DNA of 64,000 nucleotides, from NCBI GenBank assembly GCA_944990035.1, contig CALYLX010000157.1, positions 558,001 through 622,000 of the forward strand. Direction: 5' to 3'. The notes under the pieces are model-generated. The model saw only the letters and a list, made by a program, of their open reading frames with translations. It did not search any database and was not told the origin of the DNA. Below are positions 10,548 through 21,186 of this stretch, one piece after another. The first letter of the stretch is position 1. The number at the start of each line of letters is the position of its first letter. This DNA comes from Clitopilus passeckerianus (lineage: Eukaryota; Basidiomycota; Agaricomycetes; Agaricales; Entolomataceae). The position numbers were made by a program, and so were the translations under genes.

Positions 10548-12183
10548 TTATTGCGCTTGCTCAGCGTATATCTAGACAAGACATAACTTTATCAGCAAAA
10601 TATTACATTCCATCGATAACGTCTGGGAGGCTTACCTTGATAGTTTTATCAGCACCCCCTGTGATGAGCCTGGTGCCCGTTTGGTCGAAGGTTGAGCAGA
10701 AAACCCCGGCTTCCGCTTCCAAGGAACCGGGCTGAGGCACGTCATCCAGGTTTTGGAAAGGTACACCCGTGTTGTAATCCCAGAAAGTTAGCGTCCCGTT
10801 ATCCCCTTATTCAAGACTGAATTGAGCTTCTTGGAAGATTCTAACGAGTGGCAACTCACCTCCAGAGAAGAATACCCCTTCGGAGTTGACCGATAAGGTG
10901 TTAATAATAGCATTATGGCCGCTGAAGTTGAACACGAAATTTCCTTCTGGACACTTCCATTTCTTGATATTATTCCCGCCGGCGGAACCCGTCGCAAACG
11001 AATATTCAGTGGGGTGGATCGCCAATGACCGAACAGATTTTTTGTGGTGGGTCAATGTGACCATGGTTTTTCCAGCGGCGAGATCCCATAGGCTGATTCG
11101 AAATTAAGTCAGCGGCATTCTAGAAACAGGGAGAGCGTGCTCACCGAACTGTGGAGTCCATGCTTCCCGTAATGACTTGAGGATCCGATTCCTGGCATTT
11201 GACATCGGCCACTGTGGCGGTGTGTCCAGAGAGAACGTGGACCTGTGCCTTCGTCCGCATATCCCAAACTCGAGCAGAAGCATCTCTGCCTGCAGTCACC
11301 AAGACATCGAGGGTCGGATGGAGAGAGAGCGAGTATACGCCGGACAAGTGTCCATGGTAATGCCTGATAACCTTGTTAGCTTCAAGGTCCCAGCATTTGA
11401 CCATCTAGACGATAGGTGAGCGCCTGAAGTATGCCAAAAGCTGGGGTTACTTACCTTATCCTCCCCACAGGAGAAGAGGTATGGATGCCGAGGGGAGACG
11501 GCCAGCCCACGTACTGTCGAAATGTGGCCAGTCAAGGAAAGCTTGAGTTCTCCCGAAGCCAAGTCCCAAATTTTGACGACGCGATCCCCCGCTCCAGTTG
11601 CGAACCACTTGTTTCCTGGTTCTACAGCGGCACTCCGCACCCATCCCAGATGACCGGAAATAACGCGCACAAGCTTCCACGGTGGGTGGTAAGTAGGTTT
11701 TATTGTTCTTGTGGTCTTGTGGAGAGCCAGTGCTTGCGATAGCTTTGTTGAAGACGAGAATGTTGAAGGTTGCGGCACTGGTGTTGAATCAATGGCAGCA
11801 ATCATGCGTGACGTATTTGCGTCGGCAGCTGTGTCTACTCATGAGCATGATTCAACAGGGAAACTAGTGAAAAAAAAATACGCACGACCAGCCGTTATCA
11901 TTTTCCTGTTCTCCTTTGGCCGTGACGGACCAACAGGAACTTGCTGGGCCAACAAAGCCGCTGGTAGCTCCTTGTAGTCCTTGTATTCATCTTGAATCTT
12001 CACCGAAAGTCGGAGCCGTGCACTACGCAGAAGGTCAGCAGCTGTTTATAATTTTAATTACAAAGCTCACCTTTTCTCTTCCTCCCTTATTCCGTCCTCA
12101 GGAGATGACGCGAACACAGCCCGAGTGCGTTTGGCGCTGCGTTGAAAGAGATCATCGAGGGGTGGTAGTGCTGCAGTCGTCAT
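10548..12183 (-). CDS. PRP46: Spliceosomal WD40 protein Prp46/PLRG1 (PRL1)
   Basis: Start ATG is 12183-12181 ([19 protein letters not shown]). Spliced in frame, the N-terminus continues [20 protein letters not shown], and after the intron comes the hallmark [20 protein letters not shown], followed by seven WD40 repeats: [29 protein letters not shown], then [20 protein letters not shown], the repeat with [17 protein letters not shown], then [35 protein letters not shown], and [20 protein letters not shown]. The last repeat contains [18 protein letters not shown]. These match Prp46 of the Prp19-associated (NTC) complex, needed for catalytic activation of the spliceosome in the nucleus. After KTIK the last exon reads IYAEQAQ and stops (10548-10550), a shorter tail than the animal and plant basic tail. 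It is divergent from the TFIIS gene with a 257-bp shared promoter. Confidence 0.93.
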
Positions 12184-12440
12184 TTTGTAGTTTCAAAGCC
12201 CAGTATAAGGTCCAGACAGATGGCGTTGGGCAAGACGTTCAATAGGCCGTCGCGGTGGTGTGCTGAGCGTCGGGAGAAGGTGTTTGTTTATGTTTGATCC
12301 CAAAGCTTCTCCTTGTGTCGAACCAACACCTTCAGAGCAAGCGTGGCACGAACCTAGGCGGTTGATCTACCCGTAATCCTACCTTTTGTTACTTAAAGTG
12401 GGCTGTAGTAGCTATTATTTGAGGATTAACAGTAGCAACT
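12184..12440. promoter_or_regulatory. Shared divergent promoter, PRP46 / TFIIS
   Basis: The two start codons are 257 bp apart and face away from each other, so both genes must use this interval. I see no clear TATA box. Pairing a splicing factor with an RNA polymerase II elongation factor would allow co-expression; that is inference. Confidence 0.6.
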
Positions 12441-13726
12441 ATGGCGGATGCAACAGAGCTGAGAAAGCTCGTAAAAAAGCTCCAAGAAAAGTCCAATTCT
12501 GAGTCGGTACGCTTGATTTCCTAACATAACTCCGTCATGTTCGTTCAACTTTTTCTTACCTAACCTTTCAACAGGATATCATCGACCTGCTGAAGATATT
12601 GAAGAAGGATTTTGTCGTAACAGAGTCTATCCTAAGGGTGGGTGTTACTAGTCCATTTTTTGAGGATTTGCTTATCATCCAAATTGGGTAAATTTATTCT
12701 TGATTTAGGAGAGCAAAGCTGGCCTCGCAGTCGGAAAACTACGCCAGCATAATACGAAGGAGATTGCAGATCTTGCAAAGGAGCTGGTCAAGAAGTGGAA
12801 GAGTCAGGTTGAACAGTCAAAGCAGGGCTCGGAGAAGAGTAGTGCGAAGGCTGCTGCAGCGCCAAGCAAACGTACGTGCTGGACCATTTCTGCATCTAAA
12901 TCGTACTGAATATTATCTACAGCAAGCCCTGCTGCTGCTGCGACACCAACAACACCTGTTTCCGGGAATGTCGTGCGGACAGCAAAGGCGGATGGTGCCA
13001 AAGGTGGAACAGGCGACCCCACAAGGGATCGATGCATTGAGCTCCTATACGATGGGCTGGCAGTAGACTCACCAGCTCGTACGTCTTTCAAATTATTGCC
13101 GCAAATTCTGTTCCCCGTTCTAATTTTGCTCGTAGCCACTGAACAAATCCTCACCAAAGCTCGTGCGGTAGAGAAAGGTGTCTATAACCACATTGGTAGC
13201 ACCAACAACGACTACAAGCAGAAGATCCGTTCCCTCTTCGTCAACTTCAAGGACAAGAACAACCCAGGCCTTCGCAAGAGCGTAGTTGAGGGTGACCTCC
13301 CGGCTGAGAAGCTCAGCACCATGTCAAGCCAGGTGTGTGGAACATTCTCTAATGAATACTCTGTGGCTCACTGTCCAATCTCATTATCAGGATATGGCTT
13401 CTGAAGACAGGAAAAATGCGGACAGGAAGATTGCCGAGGAAAACTTGTTCAAGTCTTTCGCCGCTCATGAGCAGCAGGCGGAGACAGATGCCTTCCAGTG
13501 TGGCAGGTGCAAGCAGGTGAGACCATCGTAAGACTTTACCCAAGCGCGTTGCTCAGCCCATGTTTTCAGCGGAAATGCCGTTACCGTCAAGCACAGACTC
13601 GTAGCGCTGATGAACCGATGACTGTAAGCTCTGCATTCCCTGCTCCTGCTCTGGTTTTGCTGACTCTTCTATCCTCAGACTTTCGTAACCTGCACTAACT
13701 GCGGCAATCGGTGGAAGTTCTCATGA
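12441..13726 (+). CDS. DST1: Transcription elongation factor TFIIS (S-II)
   Basis: ATG 12441 opens MADATELRKLVKKLQEKSNS; further exons include 12575-12637 (DIIDLLKILKKDFVVTESIL) and one from 12709 (ESKAGLAVGKLRQHNTKEIA), which form the N-terminal LW (TFIIS N) domain. A low-complexity Ala/Ser/Lys linker follows, then the central domain (DRCIELLYDGLAVDSPA, EQILTKARAVEKGVYNHIGS, QKIRSLFVNFKDKNNPGLR). The last exons form the zinc ribbon: FQCGRCKQ, the Cys-containing RKCRYRQAQTRSADEPMT and FVTCTNCGNRWKFS. The acidic DE in SADEP is the catalytic pair that stimulates transcript cleavage by backtracked RNA polymerase II. Seven short GT-AG introns were bridged; the stop is TGA 13724-13726. Order and length fit intact fungal TFIIS. 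Confidence 0.93.
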
Positions 13727-15595
13727 ACTACCAATCTACTTACTCGTATTTGTCGACTTATCCTACTCCTGAGCCTCCTTGCTCCCATTTTCGAATCCTA
13801 CTGCTCACCGCCTCCCTGGCTCCGTTGAAGGACTGAAATTCACGAAAGCCAGGAGAGCCAGGCTGATCCCCTGCTTTGCTACACCTAGATCATATGTTCC
13901 TCGTTGTAATGATAATTTTATTAGTTTTGCTTGCACCTCTTCGCACAGTCTTAGACGCTCGTTGCCCCCATGTTACAACGTTTTTGATCGATCGACGCCA
14001 ACAACCCAGGAACAGGCCTTTACACCTTTTCGTAGATTGTCCGCCGTGCGGTCGGTCGTATGATGTCGGTCCGCAGCAAGGCTCAAACTAAATAAATCCT
14101 TGCCACTTAAGTTGAAAGACTGTTCTCCCCACTCCCCGTCAATCCCAGTCAAAGAGGCTGGCCATCTCCTTCCCTTTATTTCACCGCCTGCGCGAACGAT
14201 TGTTGCACCTCTTCCTCCTCACCTGGCCAAGGCTACCCCTGGCGCGTTTGGTGTTTGACTGGAATGAATGAGCCTCGTGCACTCCGACAGTCTGGCATTA
14301 TTTCCTGCATCACCAACTCAAATCGATATCTGTAGTCAAGAGCGGCCGCCAAGCTTCGAGGTTCCAGAGAGGTTATCAGAGCCTACACTTGGTGGAACTT
14401 GAGGGAGCTAGAAGCTGCCCTGAATTCTCTCTTTGGCTTGCACTGCATTGCTCCCGGTCCCGCTAACCCTACCACGACAGGGCTTGAAACAGGGAACTTC
14501 TGGATACCTGTGCTCCTCTTCAAAGAAATCTCACATTCTTCGGAAATTCAAATTCAATTATCAACTCTGCTTGCACCGCATTTCCTTGCCAACGATTATG
14601 TTTCTTCTGGCAGAACCTGCACAAGATTAGCGACGTGAATCTTCGTAAACACGAGGTTTACGAAGATTCAAGAAGGATGGTTTGCGGCATCAGAGCATCC
14701 GTACTCGACGGAAGGGCGGAAAATCCTCAAAAATTGCCATCTTCTCGTCAAGATACCTATCGGTGGACTTTCAAGGAATCTTCTGAGTTCTGCAGGTTTC
14801 AAAACCTGACTGCCTGCCTGTCGGTCCAAAGGCTTTAGCAAGCCCCTATGAAGCTTTTGAAATGACAATCAAGCACAGCTTCGACGCTATCTCTGCCACC
14901 TTCGAGGTTTAGCAATCAAAATTCAGGGCAACCACACTCCCAGAAAGTCAAAAAGATGATTGTCAGTCAACTCTATGCCGCCGTTCTCAGATGCATTTGC
15001 ACAGCCGAAATTCGGGGCTCCTTGTCTGGAAAAAACATGGTGCGCCCCGAGGCGGTGATCTTCCAAGTCTATGCGGTGGGATGCTTGTCTTTGCCAAGGC
15101 GCTCAAAGCTGGTTAACGTGGTTATTTGACGGCAACTCTTTCTCCAAACGGCAAGGCCTCGCGCACACAACAATGGCAAACAGCACGCTCATAGACGACG
15201 GCGGACTGAACTCAAAATCGGCCATTGCGAACGTCGATGGTTAAGTTTCTCGCTCCTTTTTTACTGACTTCTCTTGATTTCTATCTGGACAAAGCTCGTG
15301 GAAATACTTCAATAGTTCCCACAAAAGGTTTAACTTCGAATCTGCGACACGGCAACCCTCCTCATTTTCGGAAAATGTCAAGATGTCAATCAGCCGGGCG
15401 GTACGCTCAGGGTCCTTAGACCCCACGCCGCACGCGTCGCCAAACATCCATCTACAACGCAAACGACCCGTTGAGCTAACCTTACGCGTCAAGTCACTTC
15501 ATATAAAGGGTGGTTCGAGATGCTCGAAATTTACCACCACTCAGGTTTTCACTCTTCCACCTCCTTCACATTTTCCGGACTTTTTCTACATCATA
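13727..15595. other. 1.9 kb without a recognised gene
   Basis: After the TFIIS 3' region only short unlinked frames occur. The stretch contains a 15-bp perfect inverted repeat (listed separately) and, at the right end, the promoter and 5' leader of the Cys-rich protein gene, with TATAAAGG at about 15501. Confidence 0.5.
14636..14670. repeat. 15-bp perfect inverted repeat with 5-nt loop
   Basis: The arm TGAATCTTCGTAAAC (14636-14650) is followed by ACGAG and its exact reverse complement (14656-14670). No gene overlaps it. It could form a strong hairpin in DNA or RNA, or be a dimeric protein site. Confidence 0.85.
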
Positions 15596-16433
15596 ATGAA
15601 GGTCACCTCTTTTGTCCTCGCTGCAAGCGCCATTGTCCCCGCTTTCGCATCTGTTGTTCGCGCAGAGTCAGAGGGCGGCGTTATTTCTGCTCTTCTACGA
15701 GGTGGAAGCCATGATCAGCGTCGTGAACTTATCGCAAGGCAGTCTGGTACCTGTGATTCAGGCTACCTCCCATGCTCTGATGGTGCGCGTCTTTGTAACT
15801 CTGACTTCTTTTTTGAAAAATCTGACGGTGTCCCGTAGGTGATGGATGCTGTCCCGTCGGTCAGTACTGTGGCACTTGGGGTGGAAAGCCAGGATGCTGC
15901 CCTATTGGCAAGAGCTGCGTCGCTAACGATAACCCTTGTGTCTACGTCGGCGATGTGAAGTGCACTGGCGAAACCTTCTGCTGTCGTACGTCTTGTTCAA
16001 CCTCAGTGCTCTTCAACACCTCCCTCACTTTGAATATCAGCCGCTGGAGACACTTGCTACCGTGACTCTACTGGTGCCCCCAAATGTTCAGCCAGTGGAG
16101 GTGGCGTCCCCCCCACGAAATCTATCGGCGGCAATACTCCCAGCGCGACCTTCGCCAGCCCCTCCACGAATGCGGTAATCCCCACAGCCAACGTTACGGG
16201 TTTCCCTTCTGTGTAAGCACGTTCCACTCGTTTGGGGAATATGTATCTGACCGATTCTCCACAGTACTGGGCCTGTGAACGGAGATGCTCCTACCACTAC
16301 CAGCAAGAGCAACGGCATCCCCAACCCCTTCAGCAGCAATGACGACGAGAATGGTGCACTCTACACTGGTGTCACCAGCCTCGCCCTCGTCGCTGTCGGA
16401 GTAGCCGCCAACATCCTCCTCGCCGCTCACTAA
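15596..16433 (+). CDS. Secreted GPI-anchored Cys-rich protein
   Basis: ATG 15596 starts a signal peptide (MKVTSFVLAASAIVPAFASV) followed by a possible basic processing region (RRELIARQ). The first intron splits the Cys-rich domain after CDSGYLPCSDG. The domain continues DGCCPVGQYCGTWGGKPGCC, PIGKSCVANDNPCVYVGD, TGETFCC and, after a second intron, AGDTCYRDSTGAPKC. This CC-rich spacing resembles small disulphide-knotted, possibly carbohydrate- or wall-binding modules. A Ser/Thr/Pro-rich stalk follows, then a C-terminal hydrophobic tail (YTGVTSLALVAVGVAANILL) typical of a GPI-anchor signal, stopping at TAA 16431-16433. The protein probably sits on the cell wall or outer membrane. A diverged tandem copy lies 0.9 kb downstream. 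The exact family is not recognised. Confidence 0.75.
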
Positions 16434-17314
16434 GCGTGCCAGCACCTAAAATTCTTTTGGACATTATTCATTTATTGTCTGGACTCTTGGACTACCTCCG
16501 GTCGTTTTGACGACCACAAATACCCTCATTGTATATATGTTCACCTAATAATCATTGCCAAATTTTCCATCCATTGCGATCGAACTTCCAACGAATTTGA
16601 CCACTTTGATGCTGACGGTAAAGCCGACAAGTCTGGATCCGCACATGGGCCTGACAAGGATCGGGAGAGATTAATTGGTTCAACGTTGATCGCCCTTGAT
16701 GTTCCTTCCCATAAATGGCAGGCCTATTTTCACCCGATATCCGACTCTTACCTGGTGGAACGCGTCTTTGCTATACACACAGATACCTTTGGTCCTCGTC
16801 GAAGCCTTCCGACGATATATAACGTACAATGTGGTCTCAAGACGCGTCAAACCCTCGCGAAAAGCGCGTTAATCGACCACAGTGAGGGGAGAAGCTCTGA
16901 CACGTTCGTCGTCGTTCTCCTATTCGCGATCCATAGCACGCTAATCGCATCAACCTGTATCCAGCTCTCGTAGCACCCAGGGGTTAATTGACAGATCATT
17001 CCTTCATTTCACAGTTTGAGGTGCTACCCAACCTTCCCAACCATATGCCAAGCAAACTTCTGATTTGCCTCTGGCAGTCTTTCTCACATTTCGTGACCCT
17101 CAAGCTCCAGCCTCCAGATTGCCGTAATTCTACCGGCACGTCTTTTGTCTCGATAGGCTCTGGAATGTAACCTGACATAAAATACTCATAAAACCCACCT
17201 CCACCACGGAACCACTGCAAGATGCCTAGTTCCTGGACTTTTCCTCTTCCCTCGTCCACTCCCTGGTGTTGGCTTGCCCACAGTCCTTCCTTGAAGCCCG
17301 TCTAGAGTCCCGTC
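16434..17314. other. Intergenic between tandem Cys-rich genes
   Basis: No gene is seen; the right part is the likely promoter of the second copy. Confidence 0.5.
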
Positions 17315-18083
17315 ATGATGCCCTCAACCAAAAACATCGTCTCATTCGCCTTCCTACTCTCACTGGCAACCGCTGTCGAAGTTGAACCTCTTCCCCGAAG
17401 TGAGGGCGGAGTAATCGGTGCCCTCCTCCGCTCAACAACGCCTGAGAGCAAACGCTCTCTCGAGGCCCGTGGCACTTGTTCACTTGGCTACGTTGCTTGT
17501 GATGATGGTTCGTGAGCTTTAGACCTTGCTCCGTACCTATGACTTACCGGTTTTCCTCGTTTAGGACTTGGATGCTGCGCCATCGACACAGTTTGTGGTA
17601 CTTGGGGCGGAAAGCTAGGCTGCTGCCAATGACAACCCTTGTATCTATGTTGGGGATGTGAAGTTTAAAGAAGAGAACTTCTGCTGTCGTATGTGACTTG
17701 TCTCCGTGTGCTCCTTGCTCTCATTCTTACGAATATCTTATCCCAGCCGCGAGTGACACCTGCTACCGCGACTCTGCGGGCAAACCCAAATGCCCCTACA
17801 ACCCAGGAGGATTCACTACCAAGTCAACAACAAGGACAATCTCGGCATCCTACTCCCCTCCCCCAGCTTCTGCGACCTTCAACACTCCCACTTTCTCCTT
17901 CGATACCCCGACATTTACCACCAGGTCAGTTTCAATTCTTGTACCTTGTATTCTACTGACATCTCCTGTTTGTAGCTCAACCCCTTCGGTCCTACCCAAG
18001 GCGCTGCCCTCACCAATACTGTCGCCAGCAGCTCTATCTTCGTTATTCTAGCAGGCATTGCAGCTGCGTTTGTCGCTGCCTAA
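17315..18083 (+). pseudogene. Tandem copy of the Cys-rich GPI protein, frameshifted
   Basis: The copy opens with a signal peptide (ATG 17315, IVSFAFLLSLATAVEVEP) and keeps the SEGGVIGALLR segment and the first Cys motif (CSLGYVACDDG, then GCCAIDTVCGTWGGKLGCC). Compared with the upstream gene, 23 nt are missing directly after GGCTGCTGCC (about 17628), which shifts the frame to an immediate TGA (about 17630-17632). The conserved downstream Cys (VGDVKC) is replaced by Phe (VGDVKF). The later part (SDTCYRDSAGKPKCPYN) and a GPI-like hydrophobic tail (SSSIFVILAGIAAAFVAA, TAA 18081) are recognisable, but the last splice junction does not keep the tail in phase, a possible second lesion. It could express only a truncated secreted peptide. 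Confidence 0.75.
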
Positions 18084-18397
18084 ATTCCGGGTTCCCAATT
18101 CAATGAAGGATCTCGTAGATTCTATAGAATTTCGACTACAAGAACGTTTGGACAGTCCCACGACTTCTTAATTCTATACACATGTATACCCCTTCATAAC
18201 GAATCAAACTTGCTGTAATATTCTCATGAGACGGGCCAGCCGGGATGATTTGCACGGAATGACGTTTATTGACGAGTCGAAAGTCTAATGCGAGAATCAT
18301 AGTTCGTACAGGAAAGCGAGTGCAATAACAAAGCATAAACAAGGAGTCTTTCAATTCTATCTGAGGAAGGTATCAATGCGTCTAACTGCAGAATGCC

Positions 18398-19170
18398 TTA
18401 CGCATGTCCATTGGTCGAGCCATTTTCGGAGGCTAGGCTCTTGGGAGCCCAGACACCCAGCATCTGGGCAGACCTCGCGAGAACAGAGGTTGCAAGTCCA
18501 GAGGCTGCTAGAGCCGGCTGCGTGAAGTATCCAAGCGGGGGAATGATTAGATTGAAGAATTGCTGCAGGGAAGGTCAATATATGCGTGGCTTCTTGGAGA
18601 AGATTTGGACATACAGTGAGATCATAGTAGTCTTCCTGGCGTGAGATGTACCACTTGCCGTCCTCCTGGACAAGATCGAGATATGTTTTGAAACTGTATC
18701 ATTCTGTCAATCAGCCAGGATTAGGTGGTTGAGCAGCATACACTTACTGTGATGGAGTGGCTGGGAATGGGGAAAAACGTATATGGAAGACTTGAGTGAG
18801 ATCAAGGGCCATCTTACCCGACCTTGGGTCAAATACTGGAGAATATTTAGCGCATATATTCGGTGAGCACTGAGCAGATTCACTCACAAACATCTTTGAC
18901 CTCGACATCAATCTTTGGCGACATAACGCGATACCACCTTCAAAAGCTCTAAGGTGAGGTCGTATCTGCAAAGATATTGAAGAGAACACACTGATACACA
19001 GCCAAAATACGCTCCCTCGAGTTAGGGCCAGAACTGACTGAGCAAATTGGGTGACTAAATGACGCGTCTGCCTTGAAGTACTTCATGAAGGCAGCTCGTT
19101 GTTGGTCAGGGCTCGGAGACAATACAAGCTGGGTAACGACGCGAGAAATTTCGTTGGCAGGGGTCTGCAT
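18398..19170 (-). CDS. SigF-like NTF2-like domain protein
   Basis: ATG 19170 starts MQTPANEISRVVTQLVLSPS. Five exons join in frame through GT-AG introns: ERILAVYQ is spliced to WYRVMSPKIDVEVKDV, then to FDPRSGKMALDLTQVFHIRF, FKTYLDLVQEDGKWYISRQE, and last FFNLIIPPLGYFTQPALAAS, ending ENGSTNGHA with TAA at 18398-18400. This is the agaric family described as SigF-like NTF2-like: a cone-shaped alpha+beta domain (HPICSVSSGPNSRE, YQWYR, FHIRF-SPF, the QEDYYD strand) followed by a hydrophobic C-terminal helix that may attach to membrane. The biochemical role is unknown. All conserved blocks are present, so the gene looks functional. Confidence 0.85.
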
Positions 19171-19445
19171 GTTGTGGTGGTCGTTGTGGTTGGGGAAAGG
19201 GATTGGCAACGCGCCTTAAGAGCGGTTTGAATGGGGGCCATTGCAAGTGACGTCATTACGGTGATCTTCGTCTAGGTAGCGTCTTGCAGACTGACTAACA
19301 GAGCCAACCAACATGCGTAGTACTGGTAGGTCTATCTACATAGCGTAAAATTAAGCCCAGTCGTTAATGGTTCTACAACTGCAATTAGACCGTCTAAATT
19401 GTTAAAAGCAAGCAAAGAAGGTTCGAGTGCGCCACAATCAAATAC

Positions 19446-20834
19446 TCAAGTGACTAGGAGGCTGCCAGACGACGTCTGAGTTAGTGATCGTTCATAAATT
19501 AGTAGCCGAACTCACGAAACCCTGTATCTGCCCCCCAAATGTTCGAATGATGTAGGGACGGTTTCCTGCTTGCTTTAAACCGGTTGCCGCCACAGCCGAG
19601 AGTGCCAACCATTTGAATTCTTGAGAAGCGCCGTCGTTAGAACCGAGCGTCGAAATCTCAACTTCTTTGAGGAACGGGTAGTTCGATGGGGATAGCATCC
19701 GACCGATAGCCTCCCAGCATTCCATGAAGGTGTCCTCGTCAAAACCACCCAGAAAGCTCACTGGAAATTTCCCTTCAGTACTAGTGGCCAGAATGATGAA
19801 TCGGATACTGTGGATATTATTGGGAGGGGGAAGGGTTTTCAGGGTGTCTTCCACCCACGACAGCAAGGATAATATGGGCCTGGTGGTGTGGAATTTGAAA
19901 GTAATTGCGTTCAACTTGAGCGAATTTCTGGACAAGTCAACTGCGTGGGTAGATCTCGTGTCTGCAAGGTCATCTTGAATATGTCGGTGCAATCAGGAAT
20001 CAAGACAATCTGACTCATACCTTTTTGGTCTGAAAAGATTGTCAGCTTCTCCAAGGAAGGAATCCGACCGACCAAGTCGCAGAGATATCTCTCCTCGTGA
20101 ACGATGCCTAGCTCCTTGAGTCTTCTGAAGTCGAAATCCTGGAGGAATGTTGGCCACTCCGTACTATCTAGCCGGATAAACCAACCTTGATGAGCTGAAA
20201 TAAGGTTTAACTTCTCCAACCGTATCGGAAGAACCAGAAGCCCCTCAGGTCTGGCGATTGGCTCACTTCTGCCCCGAAGGATGTCTGTTTCGACCAACTG
20301 TAATGATTTGAGCGAGGTGGCTTTGTTGACCAGCCGGTGAATATCCCATTCGCCATCTAGGGCAAGGACGAAGTTACCCAGTGTAAAATGATTGAAAGAT
20401 GGTCGCGAGACGCAATGGAGGACCTCCTTCTCGAAAGCTTCACCGGTAGGGAGGGATGCCCAGTTGAACCAGAATGACCCATCACCAATTTGCTTGCCCC
20501 ATATTTGAAGTTTGATAACATTTGGTAGCATTGACAACACATTCGCGACACCTTCCAAGTTCTCATCCTGTTCTTGGTCGACGATTATGAGCAGATCAAC
20601 CACCATAGGACGAAGATGTGGACATGCGACAAGCAGTTGCTCTCTGCCTGCGCAGTTTTCCGGAATCAGTTTGAGTCCAGGGATAGCGAAGAGCAGTCGT
20701 TGAGAAGGGGTCTGCCAGTCGCGACAAACAAGTGAGCAGTTGGACAAGGGGGAGATGCTTTCCTGTCCATCCTCAGACAGCAATTCTAGCACGTGGTTGG
20801 CGAGTTCGAAGGGAAGTGAGGGGGCTGACGACAT
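19446..20834 (-). CDS. F-box/LRR-like protein, paralogue of the gene at 24182
   Basis: ATG 20834 begins an F-box-like motif (LPFELANHVLELLSEDGQES, then SNCSLVCRDWQTPSQRLLF), the Skp1-binding module of SCF ubiquitin ligases, followed by irregular leucine-rich repeats such as LPIRLEKLNLISAHQGWF and IPSLEKLTIFSDQK. What looks like a frameshift near 19970-20030 is a 58-nt GT-AG intron (donor GTATGA after DQK, acceptor TTGCAG), joining to TRSTHAVDLSRNSLKLNAIT. A further 40-nt intron with a CTAAC branch site may give a final exon ending at 19446, matching the C-terminus of the paralogue better than read-through to 19492. Such receptors are highly expanded in agarics; the target is unknown. Confidence 0.8.
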
Positions 20835-21186
20835 GCTTCCCTAGGCATTCGCTGCTTTGCTGAAGATATATATTCCACTTGCCACCCGAGGCTTGATGGG
20901 AACAAGCGCAGCCAGGTCAGGTGAGATCGGGACTGCTGTGTATCCGGATATTCGATGGACGTTGCAAGGGTGATGCTGTGTTCGATCAGTTGTCCAGGGT
21001 AGGAGCTTCAAGGAACTCGATGCTTGAAGGTTGTGCGGTACTGGGAAACATCCATCCCACGAGGGAGAGGTTACACAAAATATTCATTCCAATCTATTTC
21101 CACACTGTTACACTTCTTAATACTTATAAGTCCCAGATAAGATATAAACAGCACCTCGAGATACTTCCATCCATGTTCCCTTCGTC
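20835..21186. other. Intergenic / F-box gene promoter
   Basis: No gene is seen. The interval contains the upstream region of the minus-strand F-box-like gene and the 3' region of the next minus-strand gene. Confidence 0.5.

Noticed and set aside
19911..20040. Frameshift in the F-box-like gene
   Set aside because: A normal 58-nt GT-AG intron explains the frame change and yields the paralogue's reading.
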